Below are positions 34,290-46,099 of a stretch of DNA of 64,000 nucleotides, in pieces. A program made the position numbers and the translations under genes. Source of the DNA: Melieria omissa (taxonomy: Eukaryota; Arthropoda; Insecta; Diptera; Ulidiidae); the NCBI GenBank assembly GCA_963971225.1, contig OZ020269.1:44971264-45035263 (forward strand), in the 5' to 3' direction. The notes under the pieces were generated by a model. It was given only the letters and a program-made list of their open reading frames with translations, made no database searches and was not told the origin of the DNA. The first letter of the stretch is position 1. Each line of letters begins with the position of its first letter.

Positions 34290-37070
34290 CACGTAGGGCC
34301 ACGTTAAGTTATTGATGCGGGACTGGATTTTCGTAGTAACGATATGTCTTGCGTCGCTCGTAAATTTCTGTAGCCCATACTGCACGTCCTTTGCGGTTTG
34401 TGCCGTAATTTTCAGATGATTTTTTCCTTGTTCACTCCTCTTTGAAGCATAGGGCCTTCTTCCATCTTACACGATTCTGGACTGTTGTTTTCGCGCCGTC
34501 CCATGCGGTGTTGATAGCAGCTACTTCGCGTAAGGTCGACCTTCTCCAGATGTCTTTCGGTCGACTGGGACTTCTGCTCCTTTGCGGGTCCCAGTCAAGC
34601 GCCTTTCTCGTGATGCTGTCGGGTGGTTTTCTCAGTGTATGACTTATACATTTCCATTTGCTGTGCTTTATTCGCCTCAGAATGGGTTCATCATTGGTGA
34701 TCTTCCACGCGTCGTTACTAATTGTGTTGGGCCAGAAGATCCTGCAGATGATTTAAGCATTTGTTGACGAAATTTTGCAGCCTCTGAGTGATGGCATTCG
34801 AGATTGGCCATGCTTCGAGCGGCTGACGATTTGCGAGCTTGCCCATATTAAATGCAGCCGTTCGAACGCTGCCCTGGCTTTACTCAGTCTGCAGTTGACA
34901 TCATCTTACGCTCCGCCGTCCGCGTCAATCATTATAAGGTTAGTGCTGCTGTGAGTGCAGGGAGTTTGTGCGAGAGGAGGCAGATGTCACCGGCGAAGTC
35001 CAAATCCTCGAGATGCCTGGTGAAGTTCCATACGATGCCTCGTTGGTGTAGAGTGAGTTTGCTCATGACGTCATCTAGTACGATGGCGAAGAGGAGAGGT
35101 GACAGGGGCAGAGGCAGCCTTGCCTGACTCCTGCGTTGGCAGTGAAAGATGTTGCCGTTTTGTAGTACTGCCAGTTCAGAGTTCTCGTACAACGCTCTTA
35201 TGACGAATTAGTTTCTGGGAGAACCCCTTTGTACTCAATGCTAACCAAATTGCTATGATGCGGAGTGTGTTAGCTTGGTCAACACAGCTTCGATGAAAGC
35301 GAAAGCCAGCTTGCTCATCTCTTAGGGAGCTTTCGACACATTGCAGTCTACTTTGTATGACTGTGGCTATGATCTTGTAGATGGTGTTGACTTAGGGTTA
35401 TTCCTCTCCAGTTGCCGCAGTCCCGCAAGTCTCCCTTCTTCGGCAGCTTTACAATGATGCCTTTTGTCCATGACGGAACCAGCTTCTCCCTGTCCCAGGC
35501 AGTAGAAATGTGAGGATGGAGGATTTCAGCTGATATTTGGGGGTCGGCAAGCATTAGCTCTGGTTGTATGCTGTCTACACCCGCAGCTTTGTTTAGCTTC
35601 AGCTTCTTTAATGCATTCCTAATCTCCGCTATGCTAGGGCAGGTTGTTGCTATTTGGTTGTTGGTTTTTGTGCTGTCCACTTCGCAGGTGCCCTCATCGT
35701 TTGAGGCGATGTTGCTGACTTATTCGAAGTGTTCTTTCCATCTACGAACTTCGTCATCGTTGCAAGTTAGTAGAGCACCACTCAGAACCCTAATTGGCTG
35801 CTTTCTAGTACTTGGTTGGTTTGTTAGGCGCCCAACTAAGTGATACAGCTGTTTGCTCCTGCTGCCGCATCGGCTGATTTCTTGACTAGCTTTGCGGCTT
35901 CTCTGTAGGTTGGCCGTAACGAAACGTTATTGGTAAGTTGCCCTTTGATGTCATTTCTGCGCTGGGTGATACCCCAAGTAGTGTCTGAGATCCAAGGTTT
36001 GGAGCCAGTCAGCTTTACTGTGCAAAGTTTTTCTTGTGCGATTTGCCTGAACGTGGAATTTGTAGCTTCCCAATTGATGTTTCTCTGATTTGAGAAACTT
36101 CAGGCAAAAGCCGCTGGCTACTTCTTTTCTGGTGTCAGCATTGCGCAGTAGCTGTACATTAAAGCGCTTATATCTGCGTTGCGTGTCAGTTTTCTTTATA
36201 TCTTTCAGCTTGATCTTGATGTCACCGGTGATGATATCATTGTCGCTATCTATGTAAGCTCTCCGTCTGTTCCTGACATCATGTAGCAAACTATTCACCT
36301 CCGGCGCACGCAAATGTGATATTTTTGATTGCGTGTAGCGCCACTAGGGGAAGTCTAAGTGTATTTGTGGATTTCTCTGTAGGGGAAGATGGAGCCACCA
36401 ATACTAGCTGGAAAGACTGACACAACCCGATGAGCCTGTCACCATTGTTGTTTCGTGAGCCGCAGCCGTGAACCCCCATGATCTGCTTGAGACCGTAGTT
36501 GTTGTTCCCGATTTTCTCATTGAAGTCGCCCATCAGAAAGGTAATATCGCCTCTACGGATGATGCTGAGCGTTGTCGTTAACTGCGTGTAGAACTCATCT
36601 TTGGTAGCACAGGCAGCTTCTTCCGTTAGCGCACGATGATGAAGTGCCGGTGAACATTGATGCAGAAGAGGGCCAGGATTATGCGGTCTGAGATAGACTT
36701 CCAGGAATGCAAGGTGTTCTGCATGTCCTTGCAAATTATTAGGCCTACGCCGCTTTCCCCTCTGACTTCTTTTTCGCTGTGCAATACAATGTTGCCACAC
36801 GCTGACGTACTTTCTACACTGCCGTTCCATCTCATTACGCTCACGCCGAGAATGTCTATGTTATAGGCCGCACTTAGAGTTGAGCTTGTCTGAATGCTTC
36901 CCTGAGAGTTCTCACGTTCCACTGTGCGATTCTTTTCCGGGTACGTGTGCCAAATGTCAACTAGGGGGGTGGTTGTGTATCCGAGGGTTTGCCTTGTGCT
37001 GGTTTCGTTTATCGGTTGCGTTGTTCTGCCAGGGTAAGCGATTGGCCTAAGTGATGGGGCTGCCATCTAA
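34290..37070 (-). pseudogene. degraded non-LTR retrotransposon (AP endonuclease + RT + C-terminal GHxLRK region)
   Basis: In coding order from 37070: an AP endonuclease (DILGVSVMRWNG, ITFLMGDFNEKIGNNN with the catalytic DFN), then RT with KLKLNKAAGVDSIQPEL and VKLPKKGDLRDCGNWRG (35348-35680), the palm with LEDLDFAGDICLLSH (34932-35192; the usual second D of ADD is G), and a C-terminal region near 34430-34700 with HTLRKPPDS and ALDWDP. It resembles RTE-like or related families. Many stops and frameshifts make it old. Confidence 0.75.
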
Positions 37071-37683
37071 CGCCGCTGAAGAAACATTCGGGAGAGAAAA
37101 TAAATGGGTGTCGGTCTTAGATTTGACTCGTATGGGGCCAACCTGGCACCGGTGGGAGCCTATTTTACAAAACTGATAATTTTGTATGGCAGCCCCATTA
37201 AGGGTTGGAGATTAGGTATAAATATGTTTAAAAGAAATGTTCAGTAGATAAAACAAGTAAGGTGTTAGATACAGTCCCTGTTCATCGAATTATGACCGAT
37301 GAAAAAATTTCGAAATTTCTACTTCCATCATCGATAAAACAAAAACCAATCAAGTAAAAATAACAAATGAGGTATAAAATTACTCATTGGAAAGTTTTCT
37401 TTGAAATCCTACTAAAGGAAACTCATTATGGTATATGAAAACTCTGTCGATGCCGGTAAACTCGTGGCAACTAGGAAAAATCGTCAAAATTTCCAATTGT
37501 AGGTGTCATCATAACTTTGTTTTAAAAGGAAATTGTGACACAAAAAAAAGAAATAACAAACAAAAATTATTTATGAAATTACGTATTAAAGACTAAGAAT
37601 TAAGTAGGTAAAATATATCATCATTATGTTTGTTTAATACTATGTAAAATCCGTGTTGGATCTATTGAAGGCTTGTTAAACAA

Positions 37684-38675
37684 AATGATTAGAAAATGTG
37701 ACCTAACAGTGGAAAAAAAGATTCAAATTGTGGCTTTGGTGAAGGAGGGCAAGTACAGCTACTCTCAAATAGCCAAAAAACTGAAAGCTTCAAAGGCATC
37801 CGTGGTCAATCTTGCAAGAAAGAGCCGAAATACTGACGACTTGCCATCAGTTTGTAAAACTAATAGGAAGAATTCCGCGGTATTCGCAAAACTACACCAA
37901 GAACCGACCGTAGAATCGTGCAAAAAGCTTTGGAGAACCGAAATACTCCATGTAGGGTAATTTTAGAAGACCTAAAGGGTTATGGTGCCACAGTGTCGCT
38001 GATGACGGTACGTCGTCGCTTATACGAAAATAGGTTGATATGCAGGCGTCCAGCGAAAAAGCCAAAGTTAACCAAAGTAATGCGTCAGCGGCGGTTATAT
38101 TGGGCACAGTTGCATAAGGCATTCAGACAAAACTACTGGACCAAGGTAAATCCATTAAATTTGGTCTTTCCTGCGATTTTTAACAATAATTCCTATTAAC
38201 CACTTTTTTGCGAAATTCTTGTCATTTTTAGGTTATCTTTAGCGCTGTATATCGCTTGGAAGTGGTTACTGAAGAAAAGCAATTTGTGAGAAGGAGGCAG
38301 GGGGAACGATATTCGGACGAATGCATCGTTCCCTGCATTAAACATCCGCCAGTAGTAATTGTTTGGAGCTGCAATACATCGGAAGGTCCTTGTCCAATAC
38401 ATTTCGTTAAAGGAACAATGCGCTCTGCCCAATATATAAACGTACTTCAAGGTGTTCTAGCGCCGTATATCGATACCCTGCAGCAGCCCAGAGAGGAATA
38501 CATCTTCATGCAAGACGGTGCTCCTTGCCACATAGCGCGATCAAGCATAGCCGCTATTAATACATTAAATTTAAATGTGTTGGTGTGGCCTGGCAATTCT
38601 CCCGATCTTAATCCGATAGAGAAGTGCTGGGCATCCATACATCCAAAGTGTATAGTCGGGGAAACCCCACGGTAG
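37684..38675 (+). pseudogene. Tc1 transposase with an intron
   Basis: The N-terminal frame starts MIRKCDLTVEKKIQIV with a helix-turn-helix (YSQIAKKLKASKASVV). A frameshift near 37890 moves to the next frame (VSLMTVRRRLYENRL). After an 86-nt intron (38146-38231) the catalytic core continues: FMQDGAPCHIARS supplies the second Asp and GNSPDLNPIE the Glu. The first catalytic block reads VIFSAVYR where family members have FSDES, so the first Asp is lost. The C-terminus is frameshifted at about 38670. Inactive. Confidence 0.82.
38146..38231 (+). other. 86-nt spliceosomal intron in the Tc1 transposase
   Basis: The exon ends ACCAAG and the intron runs GTAAAT to a pyrimidine-rich CATTTTTAG. The next exon begins GTTATCTTTAGC. 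Removing it joins WTK to VIFS, exactly where Tc1 transposases read continuously. Intron-containing Tc1 transposases are uncommon. Confidence 0.75.
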
Positions 38676-39945
38676 CGATTCTTAAAGCAAATATTACAGA
38701 TATTTGGCAAAATAATATCCAATTGAGAACAATGATGTCCAATTGCATTGATAGCATGCCTCAACGAATAGAGGCAGTTCTAAAAGCTCAGGGTGGACAG
38801 ATAAAATATTATAAATTACAAACTATAATTTTCATATCTTGGTGCAAAACTTTCCAACGAATAAGTTGATACCTCATTTGTTATTTTTACTTGATTAGTT
38901 TTTGTTTTATCCATGATTAAAGTAGAAATTTTGAAAATTTTTTATCGGTCATAATTCCATGAACAGGGACTGTAAGTATTGTGAATTGTAATTTTTTTCT
39001 TGAAAGAACATTCGTTCTTAGTGGGCGAGTATGTTAGATAATAAGTATTGTGAATTGTATATATTTTCTTGAATAAACAAAAAGATCTTGCAATACTGAA
39101 TTAGTGTCAGACGAGCTTTTGGATTGCTTAACTGCAGCGTTTCAACTCTCTATAAATTGTTTCTATTAACCCTTTACGGCTCAAGATCACCAAACTTAAT
39201 GAAACCTGGTTGGATTGAAAGCTTTTTGTAAATAAAAAAACATTTGTTCCACGAGTTTTCAAATTTTTATTATAAGTGGATAAGTGGAGAAAAAATAGGT
39301 TTGTAACATTTATGTCACATTGAGCTATAACGAGTACAAAACTTCCGAAAAAGTGCATTTTTTTTTAGAAAACGGTTAAAGATACAACGCTGAAAATTTA
39401 GAGAATACAATTTTTCAAATTGAATGAATCAAAAAAAAGGGGAGGGGGCGTCCATCAGTGGCGGCATGTTGGCGAGGAGGTGTCCCGCTACCGGAAGTGA
39501 TTCCGTCATAACCCGTGATCTGAAACACAAAAATCGAACACATTCTTAATGTGTACCGTATTATCTATTGAATGAACCAAGATCATGAAAAAAAATCAAA
39601 ATTACAAAAGTTATGAGGTTTTGAAAAAAAATTACGATTTTGGCATTTTTTTGTTCACTTATTATTTTTTTTTAAATAAACAATTTTCAATATTTTTGGC
39701 TGATTGTGGTTCGTTTGTTAGAAAAAGCCCTAAGGAACATTTTAAAAAAATGGTGACGATTGGTTCATTCCAGCGCCTTCAATCACTTCCGTTAGGTCCC
39801 AAAAAATGTGGTTCTCAGAAAAACGCGTTTAAAGTTTAAAGCGCGCTCGGCCGGTGCTCCGCACTGCTCTTTGTAACGGCCTGTAACTTTTGTAATTTTT
39901 CAGATTTTGATCTGAAATTTCTGGAGCACATTTTTTAAACATATA

Positions 39946-41898
39946 CAGTGGCGGACAAAACTGTTCACAAAAAAATTAATTTTCACAAAATGTTAAATTC
40001 GCGGGTACTTGTTTGGAGTATAGCAATCGTAGTTTGCCACATTTTTACTTCAAGCTAGCATGTTATACCATGATAATTTTAACTGTTTATATTTTCTGCA
40101 AAATACCGTTTTCTAAAGAAATATTTGCAGGCACGTGTGAACAGTTTTGTCCGCGGTCGGTCAAAGCTACGTATTAGAGCATTTGTCTCGACAATCGCTA
40201 TTAGTTCTATTCGGAACCGCGTTGGTGTATTGAGAAGATAAATAATATATAACATTATGCTCCAAAAAACTTTTCAAAGTACATAACTTCTAAATAATTT
40301 TGCTGATTTGAAAAAGGTCGAAAATTGTTTGCAGAATTTAAAGAAAATTTTTGCAAAAGACTTTGAAAGTAGTTTCACCTATCGAAAATTTGCTGGAAAA
40401 CACAAAATATCAATAGGTGTAGCTAAAAACATTTAAGACTGCTATAATATAACACCCAGATTGAGCAAAAATGGTCGCAAGAAAAAGTAGTTTCCGGTGG
40501 TTCAGCGTGTTGTTCGCAGATTGATTTTAATTGTTGCCACTAACACTGCTGCAGACATCGCAAAAGTACTACAAGCTGATTAATGTATACAAGTCACCAC
40601 TAGAACCGTCCAAAAGACATTAAACGAAAGCGGATTTGTAGCCAAGATCAAAACATAAAAAAACATTGTTGACTGGTCGTCATCGCAAGGTCAGGTAGGT
40701 CGCAATGACTCCCGTTGATGACTAGCGGTGAGTAACTTGGTAGGATGAAACAAAAATTCATCGTTTGGGGTCTGACGGTAAACGTTACACTTGGGTAGAC
40801 AAGCAAATTGAAGTCCCAAACTGCAATATAGAACAAACTCTAGAGTTTGGAAGTTGTTTCACTTATAGCATGCGGTTGTTTCCGTGGAAGTGATGTCGGA
40901 ATTTTGCGCCGTATCAAAAGTAGAATGATGGTAAGCGACTTTATTACGATTTGAGAGGGCTCCTACCTACTACGTTTAGATATCTTTTATAAAAAGTCGG
41001 GTCACGAAAAAATTTTTGTGCAGGACAACGATCTAAAACATACAGCCAGAGCCACCAAAGAGTGGATAGCCGTAAACGGCATACACATTTTTGATTGGCC
41101 ACCCCAATTACCGGACTTAAAGCCCATAGAACATTAGTGGTTTGCCTTAAAGAGAAAAATTATGCCCAAAAAGACTTACCAAAGGATATGGACAGATTAT
41201 GGGAAAAAACTTCATCAGCGTGGTTGGAAATAATAATAATTAATAATTGATTGGCACGACAGCCCGCTTACGCGAGACTAAGGCCTAGCTTCCCGCAACC
41301 ACCCGTGTTGTGCGTGTGAATTTTGTACGCGGGTGGAAGGGACCTACAGTTTTATGCCGGTTCCGAACGGCAGGTTGGGAGCTTTTTCATAGGCAATTTT
41401 TACTCTCAGAGGTTTGCCATTTCCAGCTGAGAGGACAGCCACCGAAAGAGAAAACGAGTTTCCCGTTATTTTTTTTAGGTGTTACTACATGCAGTATTCG
41501 ATCTTGCGTCGCTCTGCATGCGACTCGCTGGACCGCGCACTAACCAACTGAGCCACGGCGGCTGGCGTGGTTGGAAATACCCTCACAAATACTACACAAT
41601 CTAGTACAAAGCATGCCGAATCATTATAAAGGCCCGCGGAGAACACCCAAAATGTTAAAGATAATATCAATCGATTTTTGCTTATATGCGTCAAAACTGC
41701 TCACACCACTTTTGTTAAATTTTATTGTTTCTTTATTTATTATTATATAATTATAATATTTGGTTTGTTGTTTTTCAGTAAACAAAATATTCAATTTTAA
41801 AACTATGTACTTAAATTTTTGTTTTTGTTGTTAAAAAGTAAAAAATTTGATCAACTTTCTAACTTACGAAAATTCGTGAACAGTTTTGTCCGCCACTG
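39946..41898 (+). mobile_element. Tc1-like transposon nested in piggyBac, degenerate
   Basis: Ends CAGTGGCGGACAAAACTGTT and AACAGTTTTGTCCGCCACTG are flanked by TA (39944-39945, 41899-41900). A decayed transposase lies at 40480-41200: FVQDNDLKHTARATKEW carries the second Asp block and LPDLKPIEH the Glu block, followed by a stop. It contains a SINE (41233-41564). Confidence 0.85.
41233..41564 (-). repeat. tRNA-derived SINE, copy 2
   Basis: The full-length 332-bp copy is flanked by a perfect 15-bp duplication GCGTGGTTGGAAATA (41218-41232, 41565-41579). On the minus strand: tRNA-like head with A box (GGCTCAGTTGG) and degenerate B box, conserved core, then a tail of TTA repeats. It interrupts the Tc1 transposase near its C-terminus. 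Confidence 0.9.
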
Positions 41899-42018
41899 TA
41901 TCTACACGATAAGGCAAAAAAAAATCGTTTTTTTCCACAAGGTGAGAACCTGCCTTAAAAGTTTTAATGTTTTATGAAGTGTGAAAAATTTTAAAGCAAT
42001 TATTTTGTTTGTTATAAC

Positions 42019-42200
42019 TAGGGATCGGAATTATATGCAAATGCATATTTTTTTGGAGCTTCCGATTTGAGCGGGACCAAGACAGAAACTATTTTTATTG
42101 AAAAATATTAAGAATGAGCTAACATATGCACTGTATATTTGCATATGTTTGCATATTTTTGAATTTATTGCATCGTTTTTGCATATAAATCCTATACCTA
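42019..42200. mobile_element. hAT MITE, 182 bp
   Basis: Ends TAGGGATCGGAATTATATGC and GCATATAAATCCTATACCTA are imperfect inverted repeats, flanked by the 8-bp GTTATAAC (42011-42018, 42201-42208). The interior repeats TGCATATTTT. A relative with the GGGACCAAGACAGAAACTATTTTTAT block lies at 48630-48736. Confidence 0.8.
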
Positions 42201-43731
42201 GTTATAACATAAGGCCACTCTACACTTTTCACATAAAGTTTGCGAGACTCCTACGCATCCACGGAGCTTGTACCGAATCCTTTTTTCTGCCCATACCGGC
42301 CAATGTCCGATTTGATCATGTCTTATCGCTATTGGTGGAGTACTCTGCCGCTGGCCCTTTATGTTTTTTAGCTTGGAGCTCGCGTTCAAGACTTTGTCAC
42401 TTTATGGGGCTAGTTGATATGATAGCTGAGCATCTTTTTGACCATTCACTTTTCGAACTCTCTTATACAAAATCCATGCATTAGACATCGTGAGGTCAAG
42501 GAAATGGTAGAACATCCTAACTTGCCATCGCTTACTTCTCAGCAATATTTTGTATCTACCCATAATGCTATCAATCAAATCGAGGCCTCCCATGTGGCGA
42601 TTGTATTCTTGAATTATATTCGGCCGTTCGATAGTGACGTATTTTTTGGGTTTCTTGTCATAACGTCGAACTTCGGATTTCGGTAGCTCTCCAACGAAAT
42701 TGGAAGACAGAATAACAGACTTATTATCTTTCCAAATAAACGGTAGAAAGATCTGTACCCTCTATATCGCCGACGTATTCAGTGTAATAGCCACGCTCTT
42801 TATTTGATTTAATTTGATTTTATTCGATATCCTGATCTGCAGGTAGCTTACAATCTACTATTCTATTTCTCCGAATTGTGCCGAGACTAAAAATTCCTTC
42901 CGTTGCCAAATACTTTATCAGCGGCAGAGACGTGAAATAGTTATCAAAATATACTCGATAGTTTTGATTTCTTGCTATACGCCCACAAGATTCATTCAGG
43001 TTATTTATTATTGGCCGAATTTTGTGAAGTCTGTCTGCATCAGGATGATCGCAAGGAAACATTTTCGAATTGTCGGCAAAATGAATGAATTGGCGCAATT
43101 CTTTACATTTATTCACTGGCATAGTTTCTTGTACTAAGTGAATACCAATCGAGCTATTCCAATGCTTTTTTACGTTTGAAAGATGTACCAGAGACATGAC
43201 AATGTTATTCCAATAAATTGCTGTATATCAATTTTGGAAGCACGGAATTTGTTTTCAGGATCCTTTTGAACTACATATAAACTAGTTTGTTCTGCAATGT
43301 TTGTTCAACTCTTCTGGAAAAACTTGTAGGAAAAATTGAAAGGGTGTCTCTAAATTCAAAATCTCAGGGTCCAAGGAATCATGGCCCTTAGAACGAAGGG
43401 TTTCTTCACTTAATTGAAGATTTTGCTTCTTCCATAAAATGGTTGGTTTGCTGATAGATCTTGAGTATCGCGCTTTCTTAGTCTGTGAAGTTGAAGGGAT
43501 GTTGTCGTCGCTTTCCAAGTCGTCGATAATATTCTCAATATTTACGCCATCTTCCTCATCATGTAAGGAGAACTCCATATCCTCAACTAAATCATTATCG
43601 TTTCCAGTTCCCAAATCAAGGTTTTCCAGTGCATCATCATCATCCTCATCTTCGAACCCGTCCTCACTTTCTTCATAACTTCTAAACACTGCTTCAATTA
43701 GTTCATCAATTTTTCTGTTGCGGTAAGCCAT
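42198..43731 (-). pseudogene. piggyBac transposase with C-terminal cysteine-rich domain
   Basis: From 43731: an acidic N-terminus (runs of Asp/Glu, about residues 18-70) and a basic patch. The DDE core follows, with FPCDHPDADRLHKIRP, VYFDNYFTSLPL (42820-43197) and MGGLDLIDSIMGRYKI (42402-42593). The C-terminus holds a Cys-rich zinc-binding segment (CVGVSQTLCEKCRVALC) at 42198-42389. Frame breaks occur near 43200-43280, 42690-42815 and 42400. All catalytic blocks are still readable, so decay is recent. Confidence 0.85.
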
Positions 43732-44090
43732 TGCGATAACTATAAACCATGAAAAATCACCACGAAGAAATTGAATGCAACATTCTTACATCTGCATTCA
43801 TTTGTTTTGTATTAATTTTTTCTGATCCTTATAACGGTTTGTAACAGAAATGTCACATTGCGCGGTACACAGCAAAATTTTATTTTTATGAATTCGAGCA
43901 CATTATTTAAAGAGAAAGTATTCACCTGTTATTTCGCACAAAAATAGTAATGAAAAATCACTTTGATTAATTTTTTTAAATAAATTAAAAATTCACGACA
44001 ATGCACTATTATAACACTCACGATTTCTGAACACTACATGAAAACTTTTACATTTTAACTTAACGGTTTCTATGTAGTACTTTTATATTA

Positions 44091-44589
44091 CAGTAGCGAC
44101 TCGGTAAAAGCAACCGATTAATGACAGGGGCAGTTGCAACTACCGAGTTTGTTGCAATTATCGAGTCTAAATTTTTGTATGAAAATTTACAAATTTCACA
44201 AAGTTTTATAAGGGTTTCATTAGAATTCATTATTATTTTATTCATATTTTGTTGTATTACAAAAAAAAAGAACTTAAACTAATCACATTCATTGTGTTTA
44301 AGAAAAATCAAACAGAAACAAGAACTTCAAACATTTCTTAAAAAGGCTTTAATTAACAAAACAGTTTGATAACAATTGAGTTTACTGATTTAAAGAAACT
44401 AGAGAGAGAAACGGGACATCAACTGACACTCTACTCCACAAAAAGAAAATAAGACGAAGAAAAAGTTGCGATTATTGAGTTTTTTTCGGCAGCAGTTGCT
44501 TTTACTGAGTCTATAATGTATAAAATTCGGTGGTTGCAATAATCGAGGAGTTGCGCAAATCGAGGGTTGCTTTTACCGAGACGCTACTG
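44091..44589. mobile_element. TA-target MITE with recurring terminal motif
   Basis: The 499-bp element has ends CAGTAGCGACTCGGTAAAAGC and GCTTTTACCGAGACGCTACTG with TA on both sides (44089-44090, 44590-44591). Variants of GTTGCAATTATCGAGT recur at least five times inside in one orientation. It sits in the 5' region of the piggyBac. Confidence 0.8.
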
Positions 44590-44714
44590 TACATGCACTA
44601 CCGTATATAAGCGGTAAAGAAAAAACAAAAACAGAGATTACTTGTGAACATTGCATTTTATTGCTATTTTAGTGGTTTGTTACAGATATGTCACATGGTG
44701 TCGTAAAGGGTTAA

Positions 44715-45181
44715 TGTTCCTTCAACATAAGGTCAGTCATAGATATTAACCCTCTAAGAACAACTGATGAGCAGCTATGGAGCAATTTGTCGAATTTCCA
44801 AGCTGTTTTGTGAACATTGACTTCGATGGGAGGCGATGCGACGCCCTCTCAAGACCCAAAATTTGTTGGCTTATGTACTTGTTCACCAAACTGCATAAAC
44901 TGAGAGGTTTTTCATCACCGAAATATCTTACACTAAATCATGTCGAATGTGCGTACAAATAGATCTCTTTTTTGAAAAAGCCAATTCAAAGTCATTTAAA
45001 ATATTTTAATAGACATTGATTTGTAGCAAACACCCAAGACCATAACCGGCTAGGTAGGGTAAAGTGGTCTTAGCCAATTTCGATTGTCATACATTTTTTA
45101 AAAAGAATTAGTAATAAGATTTGCGCACGATGAAACAAGTACACAAGTAAATTCAAATTTTTTCTGAACTAGTTAACATAT
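44715..45181. other. unassigned AT-rich DNA
   Basis: No gene or repeat boundary recognised. It may belong to the degenerate element whose transposase lies at 46100-47120, interrupted by the two solo LTRs. Confidence 0.3.
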
Positions 45182-45615
45182 TGTTACGAATTTCCTCAGT
45201 TCGTTATCGACGGTTCGTTTTGATTGTATTTGAAAATAAAACAACTTCAGTTATCCGGCGCAACGTAGTCAAAACTAACAATCGCTTTATTTACAGAATT
45301 CACACTTCGCTTGTATCTACACTTGTTACCACTTTGCTTGCTTAACACAGACTCGACCCCTTGCGCTGCCACTGCTGCTTTTATACCACTTTTCTTATCG
45401 CGCCGAAGTTTCTTGCACTTCTAATTGGAAAGCGCTCGACCATTCTCGCACAGCCCATTTCTTCGAGAACCATCCTTGCCATATCGGACTATACCAAGCG
45501 AATTTATAACAGTTTTGCTGTACTTCACAGTGCATGCCTAAAAGTATGCTTGGAAAACATTCGTGCGGAGAAAAGCATTTCTGTACAGTGCGGCACAGAA
45601 TTTCTCATTGTATCA
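45182..45615 (-). repeat. solo LTR of family X, minus orientation
   Basis: The 434-bp LTR runs TGTTACGAATTTCC to ATTGTATCA and is flanked by ATAT (45178-45181, 45616-45619). It closely matches the older solo LTR at 7138. No internal element sequence accompanies it. Confidence 0.88.
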
Positions 45616-45619
45616 ATAT

Positions 45620-46037
45620 TGAAACGAAAAGGCACTCTGTGCTGTGCATGAACGCTTTTGCAAGCATAGTTTTAGGCATGCACTGTGAAGTACGGCAAAC
45701 TGGTATAATTCGCTTGGTATAGTCCGATATAGCAAGGTTCGCGAGAAATGGGCTGTGCGAGAATGGTCGAGCATTTTCCAATTGGAAGTTGCAAGAAACT
45801 TCGGCGCGATAAGAACACTGGTATAAAAGCAGTAGTGTGCAGCGCAGTGAGTCGAGTCTGTGTTGAGCAAGCAATGGGGAAACGTGCAATAATAGTAGTG
45901 TAAAGTAGATACAAGCAAAGTGTAATTCTGTAAATAAAGTGATTGTTAGTTTTACTGCGTTTGCGCTGAATAATTGCAGTTGTTTTATTTTCAACACAAT
46001 CAAAACGAACCTTGGAAGACTTGGAATTTTCGTAACA
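45620..46037 (+). repeat. solo LTR of family X, plus orientation
   Basis: The 418-bp LTR runs TGAAACGAAAAGG to TTCGTAACA with ATAT on both sides (45616-45619, 46038-46041), sharing its left duplication with the neighbouring solo LTR. A TATAAAA box lies near 45820 and AATAAA at 45933. It belongs to a diverged subfamily, closer to 24978-25368. Confidence 0.88.
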
Positions 46038-46099
46038 ATATTAAAAAGAAAACAACAACAAAATATTTTTTTAATTAACTTTTGATAAAAATTGTGATT

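Larger units (their letters stand above)
37272..38972 (+). mobile_element. Tc1-like transposon, 1.7 kb
   Basis: TA duplications (37270-37271, 38973-38974) flank ~130-bp inverted repeats beginning CAGTCCCTGTTCAT. The arms remain highly similar, including AAAACAAAAACYAATCAAG and ATAACAAATGAGGTAT. The interior encodes a Tc1 transposase. Confidence 0.88.
39170..44710 (-). mobile_element. piggyBac transposon, 5.5 kb with nested insertions
   Basis: Ends are CCCTTTACGGC and its inverse GTCGTAAAGGG, with TTAA on both sides (39166-39169, 44711-44714). The transposase lies on the minus strand (42198-43731). Nested inside are a Tc1 element carrying a SINE (39946-41898), a hAT MITE (42019-42200) and a TA MITE (44091-44589). 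Without them the element would be near 2.8 kb, usual for piggyBac. Confidence 0.85.

Noticed and set aside
38980..39056. A target duplication or LTR around AAGTATTGTGAATTGTA, which occurs twice
   Set aside because: The copies lie 65 bp apart with no element between them; it is probably a local tandem duplication.
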